From: Lingula anatina
Lineage: Eukaryota; Brachiopoda; Lingulata; Lingulida; Lingulidae
NCBI RefSeq assembly: GCF_001039355.2
Contig: NW_019775738.1
Location: 86,525-129,764 of the forward strand
Direction: 5' to 3'
Length of the DNA stretch: 43,240 bases
In this document: positions 10,578 to 22,400 of the stretch, one piece after another
How positions within the stretch are numbered: position 1 is the stretch's first letter
How the letters are laid out: each line of letters opens with the position of its first letter
Notes under the pieces: model-generated
Databases searched by the model: none
What the model saw: the letters and a program-made list of their open reading frames with translations, nothing else
What the model was told of the DNA's origin: nothing
Position numbers and translations under genes: made by a program

Positions 10578-12135
10578 GTAAGGAGCTTATAAGGTTCTGA
10601 AGTAGCGTAGATAAATTCTTTTTTCTTCTAATAACTCTTAAATGATTATTCGATTGTTAAACTTACATTTTTCGCTAGTTGGAATTATCCAAAATAGTAA
10701 TCTTTTACATGAACAGAACAAACAAATAAAATACAGCCTGTATCATAGGCCTTAATCACGGTTAACTCCTCGTCCAAAAGTACATGTACATTGCGCAGAG
10801 AGATAATTCTCGTGTTTTGTCATTTTTTACACACAGTATACTTTTAAAAAATAATATGAGCACTGAGTAACTACACATCTTGGCTTTATTCGGCGCATAT
10901 GTTCCCATAAAAAAGCACACGTGCTGAGCTTTCTTACCGGCATGCCCCGATTTTAGAGTGCATTGGACGGCTCACTAAAATCGCCTTCGTTCAACTCCCA
11001 AAGGGAGTTCAACTCCCTTGACATGTCTTCTGCGCTATTCTTGAGATCACTGTGGACTCATTTCGAAAGATAATTACTGGCAGATCTATAAATGTGGTTA
11101 AGTCGGGAGCACAGTGAAGATAAAGCTACTCTTACAACCGGCCGTGCGTGCTTCTACGAGCGGTTTGCGTGCAAAAAATTGGCCAAGTAGTAAGATACAC
11201 GCACGTGGAGCGTACTATTTTTGGTGGACGCAAACACGACGCAAAGCACGCAGCCCGAAAACTGGCCGGCCAGTTTTTCGCTACGACCTGTCTGCGACAA
11301 ATAGAACGCCTGGAGCACGCTCGTAGCACGCAAGACAAAAGTACTGAGTAAATGCGCTAGGCGTGCGTGTAACGCAGGAAAAGCATGCAGAAATTACGGG
11401 GTATTTTACCACGAAGACGTACTTACCACGCAAGAGACTCGTAAGTTTTACTTGCTTTCAATGTACGTGTTCACAAAAAGGGGGGTGAGCGCACTTCTTC
11501 CGTGCGTTTATCTTACTTCCAAAGTGCGTGGCGAGTACTACTACCATACCTGTGATAATACCTGTGTATTATTTTGATTATCCGTGCGTTCCACTTCCGT
11601 GCTTATTACGTTTCTCTTACGTTTCTCTTACTTCGTAAGTACGGTTTTTGAAAACGTACGCTTCACTTGCAATACACGTATGATTATCTCACTCACTGTG
11701 TGCGACACGAGTACAGATCGTACGTGCTCCTTACTTCTTCCTACTGCCAAAAAAAGGCGTACAGACCACTTGCGGGCCCCACGTTTAGAGCACGACACAC
11801 CTACTCATAAAGTACTTACTACTTCGTCCGCTGCGATTTAATTTTCATCCTGCGACAACGCTACGTCTGACGAGAACTCCGAGGACGCACGATCTCTAAG
11901 CACGCACGACGGGTTGTAAGAGAGGCTTAAAACAGAGGTATAAAATGCGCCACGTTTCGTTAGGAAAATATAAACAGAGTAGACGAGTGAAATTTTTCTG
12001 TATTACGCAGAATACAGGGATGGACATTGCATGGGTTTGTGTTGGCTTGTTATAGAAATATTTGGGAAAAGAAGGGGAGATATATGTGGTACATACATGG
12101 ACGAAGGTAAATAGAATGCGGTACATGCAGGACTC

Positions 12136-12171
<36 letters not shown>

Positions 12172-13952
12172 GTGGGGGTGAGTGAATCTGCAATATGGAT
12201 AAAATGGAAGTCCCAAGATAAGGAATGGAATGTTGTGTGCTTTATCTCATAAATGTGACTTGTGCCAAACATTTCTGGCATAAAGTAGTTGAGATAACGA
12301 GTAAAGCAATTATGACAGCTCACATAATAAATTCTGCATATCGCGGCGAGAGACAGTATTGACGAAAGTCCTCACACTTTTTTCCACAGAACTTTGCGCA
12401 GCGAGCAGGGCGGAGGGGGAGATTTCTCAACGCTAAACTATTTTTTACTCAATGCCCCCCCCCCCCCCCCCGCACACAAACACTAGCATGTGTGCACCTT
12501 ATATGTGTGTGTGTGCGTGCCTGGACAGATAGGCATCTCGACTGCCAGAATTCACTCGTACTTAAATATCAGCACCTAAATTTATTAGACAGAATTATCT
12601 ACTAGTTGATGCGATAACACATGCGATGATGAAAATATCATATTTAATCATTCTTTCCGAAGAGGATATACCGATAATAATCTAAACCCGTCACCACACC
12701 CCAACTCTTCTTTTGCGTCATCCCCTTTTTGGTGGTATCAGAAAGTATCATAACGACATCATTCGAAGTGAGATATGCACCCGCACAGTTTTGCAAAACA
12801 CCATGATGACAAGACAGTTCAATTAATCAAATTGCGCTGTTGAAACTTACGGATACATTGAATCTAATATTCACATGTATTTCCCCGACAAAAAATGAAG
12901 AAAAAAAAAATATATATATATATTTAAAGCAAACCAAGTGGATGAACTGCTACATATATTACACCAGTTTCATCGGCATTCTTTTATTCTTTTTATAAGA
13001 CAATTGGTGTTTTATTTCAGTGGTGTGATGCCATTTTTTATTGATCCATTTATTATCGTATTTATTTTTTTAATTGGCATATGAACACCATTCGTTAAAT
13101 ATGCAAACATCCCCCCATCGTTACTAGCTCCGCCACATCCTTAGTCTCCCTGCATCACAACTCCCCTATGTTGTCCCTCCCCCCCCCTCCCCCCCCCCGC
13201 ACATTTGTCACTGTTACTCCCTATCGGTAAATATATAATAACGTAGAGTGTGAATCATCACGTCAACACCGTAAATACCGTGACGGAAAGTGATATTTGT
13301 GCTCTTCTAACAATGATTAAATGTTTAAAGGTTAAAGTCCATTTTTATATTGATTTTCCTTAATAATGGCATTGATCTTAGTTAAACCCCTTTTTTTTTA
13401 ATCCTTTGTAAAAAAAAATCAATATCCAATCTGCAGTTGGGCACTCTCTCGTCGAACAATATTAAATTTTTAAGCATAGATCAATGATATTTGTCATGTT
13501 TCCCACAATAATTACCGCAGTCTCTGTTAAAACCTATCGGTAAATATATAATTACGTACAGTGTGAAGATTCACGTCAACACTCTACCGTAAATACCGTG
13601 ACGGAAAGTGATAGTTCTTTTCAATCGCATTCCAAATAACCGTTAGGAGGAATGATGATGAAAGGTTGGGTAACGATGTGGGCGCGTATCAATGCTGGTT
13701 ATTAATATAGTGATTTTTCTGGGAAGAAACATTGCGAGGAAGTAATAATGGACATGAAAAGATGACCTCAAGGCTGAGTTTGAGAAATGAAGGCCTAAGT
13801 CTGGTTTTGCAATAAAAGATCAATATCCAATCTGCATGTGAATATTCTCTTTTTTAACAAGGTTATACTGATTAAATGTTTTGAAGTATGGATCAATTTT
13901 TATGACGTACCTATTTCACATTAGAATGGACTTAGTGTCAATTAAATCAAAA

Positions 13953-13987
<35 letters not shown>

Positions 13988-16371
13988 GAGAGAGAGAGGG
14001 AGGCCTCTTTTAAAACAGAGACTTCTACAAATGAGCAGACGCATGGTTCTTGTGTTCCGGAAAACTGAAAAATATATGAATAATTAAGCAAAAAGATATA
14101 TATAATAATTCTACTCGTAATTGACATTGGGAGGCTGCATTAATGGACATGAAATGCTCACCTCAAGTCTGAGTTTGAGAAATGTAGGCCTAAGTCTGGT
14201 TTCGCAAAAAAAAAAAAAAAAAGAGAGATCAATAACAGATCTGCACTCTGCTCTTTTAACAATGTTACGCTGATTAAATGTTTAAAGTGTAAATCCATTT
14301 TTATATTGATTTCCCTTAATAATGGCCTTGATCTTGGTTAAAGCCTTTTTGTATTTTTTGAGAAACCTCTGTAAGTGGGGACTTCTGCAAATATTTAGCC
14401 ACGTGCTTTGTGTTCCAAAAAGCTGAAAAAATACAGGTAAATAAAAAAGCAAACCAAATAAAATTGTTTTGCTCGGAAGTAACTTTCAGTTGGGAGACAT
14501 TAATTATGGACATAAGAAGATGACCCCAAAGCTGGGTTTGAGAAAAGTGGGCCTAATTCTGGTTTCGCAAAAAAAAAAAAAAAAATAAATAAATAAGTAA
14601 GTAAATCAATATCCAATCTGCAGTTGGACACTTTTAACAAAGTAACAGTGATTAAATTTATAAAGCATAGATCAACAATGTTAGTCATATTTCCTGTATA
14701 ATAATGGTCTAGGTCTCATTTAAGGCCTATTGTTTTCTGAGCGACTACTTTTACAAAAGTCAATTCTACAAATATTGAGACACTGGCTTCTTGTGTTCTA
14801 AAAAGCAGAAAAATACAGGTAAATAAAAAGCAAACAAAATATAACAATTTTCCGGGTGCCATTGGTAGGCAGTGATAATGGACATGAGATGATGACCTCA
14901 AGGCTGAGTTTGAGAAGTGTAGGTCTAAATCTGGTTTGGCAATAATAGATCAATATCAGGTCAGCAATAGAACATTCTCTTTTTTAACAATGCTACCTTG
15001 ATTAAATGTTTTTAAAGCATGGATCAATTTTTATGACGTACGTATTTCACATTAGAATGGTCTTAGTGTCAATTAATACCTACTGTTTTTTTGAGAAGCC
15101 TCTTTTCAAACATGGATTTCTACAAATATTTAGACACAGATTTCTCGTGTTCCAAAAAGTTGACAAAATATTTAGACATATAAAGAAGCAAACCAAATAT
15201 AATGATTCTTCTGGGAAGTAACATAGGCAGGAAGTAATTCTAGACATAAGAAGATGAACTGAAAGGCTGAGTTTGAGAAATGAAGGCCTAAGCCTTGTTT
15301 CGCAAAAAATAAATCATTTCCAATCTGCAATTGGGCACTCCCTCTTCTTACAATGTTATAATTATTAAATGTTTAAAGCACATATCAATAATTTCTGTCA
15401 TATTTCCCATAATAATGACCTCGGTCTCTGTTTAAGCCTTTTTTTAACGGACACTTTTACAAAAGGCACTTGTACAAATATTCAGACCGGGCTTCTTGTG
15501 TTTCAAAAAGCAGAAAATTTATATAAAAAGCAAGCCAAATATAATGATTTTTCTGGGAAGTAACATTGCAAGGAAGTATTAATGGCCATAAAAAGATGAC
15601 CCCAAGGCTGAGTTTGAGAAATGTAGGCCTAAGTCTCGTTTTGCATAAAAAAGGTCAATATCCAATCTGCATGTGAACATTCTCTTTTTTAACAATGCTA
15701 TATTGATTAAATGTTTTTAAATCATGGATCAATTTTTTATGACGTACGTATTTCACATTACAATGGCCTTAGTGTCAATTAAAAACCAAATGTTGTTTTT
15801 TTATTAATTAATTAATTTTAAAACAGGGACTGCTACAAATGTGTAGACGCATGCTTCTTGTGTTCTGGAAAACTGAAAAAAATATAAATATATAAGCAAA
15901 AAAAATAATAAAATAATGGTTTTGCTGGGAAGTGACATTGACAGGCAGAAATAACGGACATGAAATGCTGGCCTCAAGGCAGAATTTGAGAAATGTAGGC
16001 CTAAGTCTGGTTTCGCAAAAAAAAAAAAAATTCTAACTCTTATCTGCCCGTGGACTCTGCTCTTCTAAAAATGCTACACTGATTAAATGTTTAAAGTGTA
16101 TGTCCATTTTTATATCGTATTCCCCTTACTAATGGCCTTGATCTTAGTTACAGCCTACTGTTTTTTTACGAACCCTTGTAAATGTGAACTTCTACAAATA
16201 TTTAAACACAGGCATCTTGTGTTCAAAAAAGCTGAAAAAAATACAGGTTAATAAAAAAAGCAAACCAAATATAATGGTTTTGCTCGGAAGTAACTTTGGG
16301 AGAAAGTAATCATGACCATAAGAAGATGACCCAAAGCGGAGTTTGAGGAAAGTGGACCTAATTCTGGTTTC

Positions 16372-16427
<56 letters not shown>

Positions 16428-19400
16428 ACGTTGGGCACTCTCTCTTTGAACAATGTAACAATGATTAAATGTTTAAAGCATAGATCAATGATGTTTGTCA
16501 TATTTCCCATAATAATTGCCGCAGTCACTCTTAAAGCATATCGGTAAATATATGATAACGTACAGTGTGGAGATTCACGTTAACACTCAACCGTAAATTC
16601 CGTGACCGAAAGTGATATTTCCTTTCAATCGCACTCCAAATACCCATGAAGAGGAGTGGTGATAAGGGGTTGGATAACAATGTGGGTGCCTATCAACGCT
16701 GGTTATAAATATAGTGATTTTTCTGGGAAGTGACATTGCGAGGAAGTAATAATGGACATCAAAAGATGACCCCAAGGTTGAGATTGAGAAATGTACATGT
16801 AGGCCTAAGTCTGGTTTCGCAATAAAAGACCAATATTCAATCTGCACGGACTCTGCTCTTCTAACAATGTTACACTGATTGAATGTTAAAAACGTAGGCT
16901 AAATTTAATATCGAATTTTATATAAAGATGGTTTCAATCTCTTGTTTAAGCCTACTTCTTTTTTAATAATCCTTTTGAAACAAGGGTTTCTACAGATATT
17001 TAGCCAGGGGCGCCTTGTGTTCCCATAAGTCCAAAATTTATATAAAAATGCAATCCAAATATAACGATTTTACTGGGCAGTAATAATGGACATGAGATGA
17101 TGACCTCAAGGCAGAGTTTGAAAAATGTAGGCTTAAGTCTGGTTTTGCAAAAAAAAAAATCAATATCCAATCTGCATAGAGTCTCTCTCTCTCTCTCTCT
17201 CTCTCTCGTAACAATGTTACACTGATTGGATATTCAAAGTGTGAGTCCATCTTTATATCCTTTTTCCCTTTATAACGGCCTTGATCTTAGTTCAAGTCTT
17301 TTTTGCTTTTGAGGCATAATGAACGTCATTAGGATCGTAGTGCATGACCGTAACTTGAAGGTGTCCCATCGCGATGTATCGATCTATTTTCCTTTCACGG
17401 TAAACAAGTACATGCATAGCTGCTTTCATTTGACGTCTGTAAATACCTCTAAGGTTTTAACAGGTGAGGCGTATTGTGACTTTCACATTTCTCGTTGACT
17501 GATGTCTGTGGGACGCTACGAAAATGTCGTCCTCTGGGTGCTCTGTGATATTTTCGATGCTCGTCGTGGGAATTATTCTGAAAGGTAAGGCGTTTAGGTT
17601 CTGAAATAGCGTAGAAAATTTCTTTTTTCTTCTAATAACTCTTAAATGATTATTCGATTGTTCAACTTGTATTTTTCGCTAGTTGGAATTAACCAAAAAA
17701 AAAGTCATCTTTTACAAGTACAGGACAAACAAATATAATATATCCTTTAATTATCATGGGCCTTAATCCGGGTGAACTTCCCGGTCGCAATGCCCAGAGA
17801 GATCTTTCTCGTATTCTGTCATTTTTACACATTTTTCTGGATTCTGTCGGATTGAGAATTCGTTTAAGTCGGGAGCAAAGTGATGTTAAAACAGAGGTAT
17901 AACATGCGCCACGTTTCGTCAGGAAAACATAAACAGAGTAGACGAGTGCAATTTTACTGAATTACTCAGAATACAGAGATGGACATCGCTTGGGTTTGTG
18001 TTGGCTTGTTATAGCGATTTTTGGGAGAAGGAAGGGGAGATAATTCGGTACATACATGGATGAAGGCAAACAGGATACGGTAGAAGGGTGGGGGGAGGGT
18101 AAGTGAATTCGCTATATGGATAGCATGGAAGTCCCAAGATAACGAAGTGAGTGTTGTGTGCTTTATCTTATAAATGTGACTTGGGGCAAGCATTTCTGAC
18201 ATAAAAATGTTGTGATAACGTGAACCGTAATTCGGAGAGCTCACAGAAAAGCTCCGCATATCGCGTCAAGAGACAGTATTGAGCAAAGTCCTCCCTCCCA
18301 CGTTTCTCCACAGTTGAACAGCGAGCAGATGATACGATTTCTCAACGCAAAACTATTTTTTACTCAATGACTCCCCCCGCCGCAGAAACACACGCAAGTG
18401 AGTACCTTAAATATACATGTGCCTGGCGATAAGCATCTCGACTACCAGAATACACTCGTATTTCAACATCAACCCTTATTTATTAGACAGAAAAACACTA
18501 TCTACTGGTCGAGGTGGTAACACATGCCATGATGGATTTTACATTATTTAATCATTCCCTGCGAAGGGATATAATTAAGGTAAGCCGTCCCCACATCCCA
18601 ACTCTTATCTTAAGTCATCCCTTTTTTGGTAGTATCAGAAAGTATCACAACGACATTGTTCGAAGTGAGATATACGCCTGCGAAGTGTTGCAAAACACCA
18701 AGACAGTTCAATGAATTTAAGGGCGCTCGTAAAAAGTTACAGATACATCGAATCTAATACCCCCAAGTTTTCTCCAACAAACAAAGAAAAATACATAAAA
18801 AAAAACAAACCAAGTAGATAAACTACTATAACCCCTAGTATCATCGGCATTCTTTTTTTTTTATTAAAGATTTGCCATTCTATTTCAGTTATTTTTTATT
18901 TATTAATTTTTTACATCACATTTAAAGAAATTGGCGTCTGAGCATCATTCATTAAACATGCAAACATCCCCCATAGTTACTCCTCCACATCCTTACTCTC
19001 CCGGCAACACAACTTCCCCCGTGTCGTTTCTCTCCCCCCCCCCCCCCCCCCCCCCACCCCCACCCCCCCCTCCCCCCCCCCCCCCCCACACACACACACA
19101 CACACAAACCTCCCACCCCTGCACAGTTGCCACTGTTACTCCCTATCGGTAAATATATAATAACGTACAGTGTGACTCTTCACGTCAACACTCCACAATA
19201 AAATACCGTGATCGAAAGTGATATTTCTTTTCGATCGCACTCCAAATAACCATGAAGAGGTGTGGTGAAGAGGGGCTTGGTAACGATGTGGGCGCGTGTC
19301 CATGCTGGTTATTAATATAGTGATTTTGCAAGGAAGTAATAATGGACATTAAAAGCTTAAATTGATCTTAAGGCTGAGTTTGAAAAAATGTAGGCCTTAG

Positions 19401-22400
19401 TCTGGTTTGGCAAAAAAACAAATCAATATCCAATCTGCATGTGAGCATTCTCTTTTTTTAACAATGCTACCTTGATTAAATGTTTTTAAAGCATGGATCA
19501 GTTTTTATGACGTACGTATTTCACATTGTAATGGCCTTAGTGTCAATTAACACCTACTGTTATTTGAGAAGCCTCTTTTCAAACAATGATTTCTACAAAT
19601 ATTTAGACGCAGGTTTCTTGTGTTCAAAAAAGCTTAAAAACATAAGTATATTAAGAAGCAAACCAAATATAAAAAGTTTGCTCGGAAGTGGTTTTGAGAG
19701 AAAGTAATTATGAACATGAGAAAATGACCCAAAGGCTGAGTGTGAGAAAAGAGTGCCTAAGTCTGGTTTCGAAAAAAAATAAAAATCATGTAAAAATAAA
19801 AAAAATAATAATGGACCAACTCCCCCAACTTGTTTAAGAAGAATGGGACAATATCCCACAAAACAGAATTGTTACCCGTGTTGAAGGCTTGTCGCGCCGT
19901 CTACATGAAATAATTGCAGTATGCGGTAGACGCACACGCTGTTAGGCACGTGACCTTTAACGAGCACACCCTAATGCTAATTTTGTGTGAATTTGGTGAC
20001 ATTTGATGGCGTCTTTTCAATTTAATAGATATGTCTTTACATCTTTAGAAGTCACAGTGAAACAGTAGATTTGAGGGGGTACCTCTTATAAATTTTACTA
20101 AATGGTATAAAATGTGTATAGTTTCGCCACTATTTTGTATTTTTTTAATCATTAATCGTGTTAGACACGATATCTGTAATAAAAAACACCATTTCTAACA
20201 ATTTACAGCTGTGAGGTGATCATTTGTAAATAAAAGTACATGGAAATGGGGGTGGGACAACCTTTTTGACCAATGTTGTATGGTGACAATTGGTCATTCA
20301 GGTGCAGCTTCAATAAATTAATATACCGATACCAATCATTACACGCTTAATATTCATCACTTGGGTGATTTTTAAAGTCTTTCTTATTTTCATTAATGTT
20401 TTTATTATTTGCAGGAACAAGCTGCTCATTACTAGCCTATTGGCCACTAAACGAAAATACTCAATCATTGGAAAAGAGCGGAAACGGAATCGACGCGATA
20501 TTCCACAATGGCGCAACGGCCTCTTCGGCGACATCTATGGTTGACTTAGCCAGCACTGGTGCATACGTAGAGATGGCAAATGATGGGAGGTATCAGTTAA
20601 GCGGATCTTTTACAATAATGTGTACGTATATTTTTACTCGATGCACCAATTAAACACTGCCAAAGCTATTTTGTATATGTAGGAATTAATTTGACTTAGC
20701 TGTTTGCAAATGGACCAAAAATGTTTACCTACGAGTACTGTATAACACTGTAACAGTATTCGTGATGATACAGTTTCAATAGAAATTAATCAGAATCCAT
20801 CGCCATGACGACGAAAACTAAAGAAATGATTCTTGTTATTGAAATGCAGGTGCTTGGATCAAAACCATCAGCATGGTTTTGGGAAGGAGAACGGCAATTC
20901 CATTAAAATAAGTAGTGCTATAGAAATGTCTCAAGGATATCGTGTTTTTTCAAACTTGCAGTACGTTTTCTTGTTTTCCTGTTTTAGTCCAGTTAAAACT
21001 TACGGGGAACGGTCAGAATGACGATTTCGTCATCTTTGATTATGACGGAGGCTTTGCGATATCCGTTGTCCAGAAGAAGTATACGGTCACCCCAGTAACG
21101 GCAAGCACACCTTGCCCAGCATATAAACAGACCACTGGTAAGAAAGGCGCCTTCTTTCACTTATAATATCTATACAACATTGGTCAAAAAGGTTGCCCCA
21201 CCCCCATTTCCATGTACTTTTATTTACAAATGATCACCTCACAGCTGTAAACTGTTAAAAACAGTGTTTTTTATTACAGATACCGTGTCTAACATTATTA
21301 TTGGTTAAAAAAATACAAAATAGTGGTGAAAATATACACATCTTATACCATTTAGTAAAATTTATGAGGTACCCCCTCAAATCCAAAAGAAATGTCTATA
21401 AAATTGAAAAGACGCCATCAAATGTCACCAAATTCCCACACAATTAGCAATAGGGTGTGCTCGTTAAAGGTCACGTGCCCAACAGCGTCTACCGCGTAAT
21501 GCAATTATCTCCTGTAGACGGCGGGACAAGCCTTCAACATGGGTAACAATTTTGTTATGGGGGATATTGTCTCATTCATCCTAAAGAGCGTGGCGGAATT
21601 GGTCAAGATTATTTGGGAATTGGTTCTCCTCTGCAATGCACATTCCAATTCATGCCACAAGTGCTCAGTAGGATTTATATCAGGACTCAAAGACGGTTGT
21701 CCCATCCTCAGAGCCCTGTGTTTCTGCAACAAACTGTTTGCCTGACAAGAACTGTGAGCAAGCGCGTTGTCACAGTGAAGCCAGTAGTATATCTGAAGTT
21801 ACATCTTGCAAATGGAGTGAGATTTCTGTTGAGAATGTTACATTAAAATGCCCCCGTTACGTTTTGTTCCAAAAGGAACAATGTACTAATACCAACCAAC
21901 CTTTTTGACCAATGTTATATATAAACTTATGAGATAAGATGTAAATAGTTTTGAAGGAGACAAAACGCAATTCATAAAAACGTCATTTACTTTCTTTAAA
22001 GACGAATTACTTTTTATAAGTAAAAACATTAGATATGTATATGTCAGTATTCATGAAGTCATGCTCATTAATCCTACTGCATTAAGTGACCTACATGTAT
22101 TTAGGAGACAAAAATAACAGGAGGTTTACATCTGTGAAAAAAGACTATAATCGTCTAGCATTTGCACACACACCAGGAAAGGTATGTATAGAATTATTAT
22201 ACGTGCGTCACAATTTAGAGGGTGGATAAAAAGTGTGACATATAATTGGTGCCAAAGCAATAATGGTTTTGACAAATTGTTTTGTTGTTGCAATATACAT
22301 GAATCATTTTAGGCAACACCGTCGATTTGTCGACGAACTTGTGGTTTGCGGTCACATATGACATGTCTAGTCAAGACATGGTCGTGTACTATGACACTAT

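Larger units (their letters stand above)
10282..13280 (+). repeat. Segmental duplication, copy A (promoter, exon 1A and start of intron)
   Basis: It starts gcttttgaggcataat and runs collinear with copy B (17305-19230): 5' flank, first exon, donor, and then a shared intron tail ending in tccctatcggtaaatatata and accgtgacggaaagtgatat. Copy A is interrupted by the TTAA element 11124-11926, which copy B lacks. Confidence 0.85.
13300..17270. repeat. Satellite-like tandem array, about 11 units of 350-400 bp
   Basis: Units share fixed landmarks: gattaaatgttt (for example at 13869, 14272, 14650, 15000, 15363, 15706, 16081 and 16462), cttgtgttccaaaaagctga, gcaaaccaaatataa, ctgggaagtaacattg, aggctgagtttgagaaatg and taggcctaagtctggttt, then an A-run and atcaatatccaatctgc. 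Longer units at about 13537 and 16537 also carry a tcggtaaatatataa block shared with 19140. A-run length varies strongly between units. Frames across the array are shadows. It lies in the intron between exons 1A and 1B. Confidence 0.9.
17305..19230 (+). repeat. Segmental duplication, copy B
   Basis: Collinear with copy A from gcttttgaggcataat through exon 1 and the intron tail to tccctatcggtaaatatata. It lacks the TTAA element. One or two further array-type units follow (about 19230-19790), so the duplicated block included the array. Confidence 0.85.
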
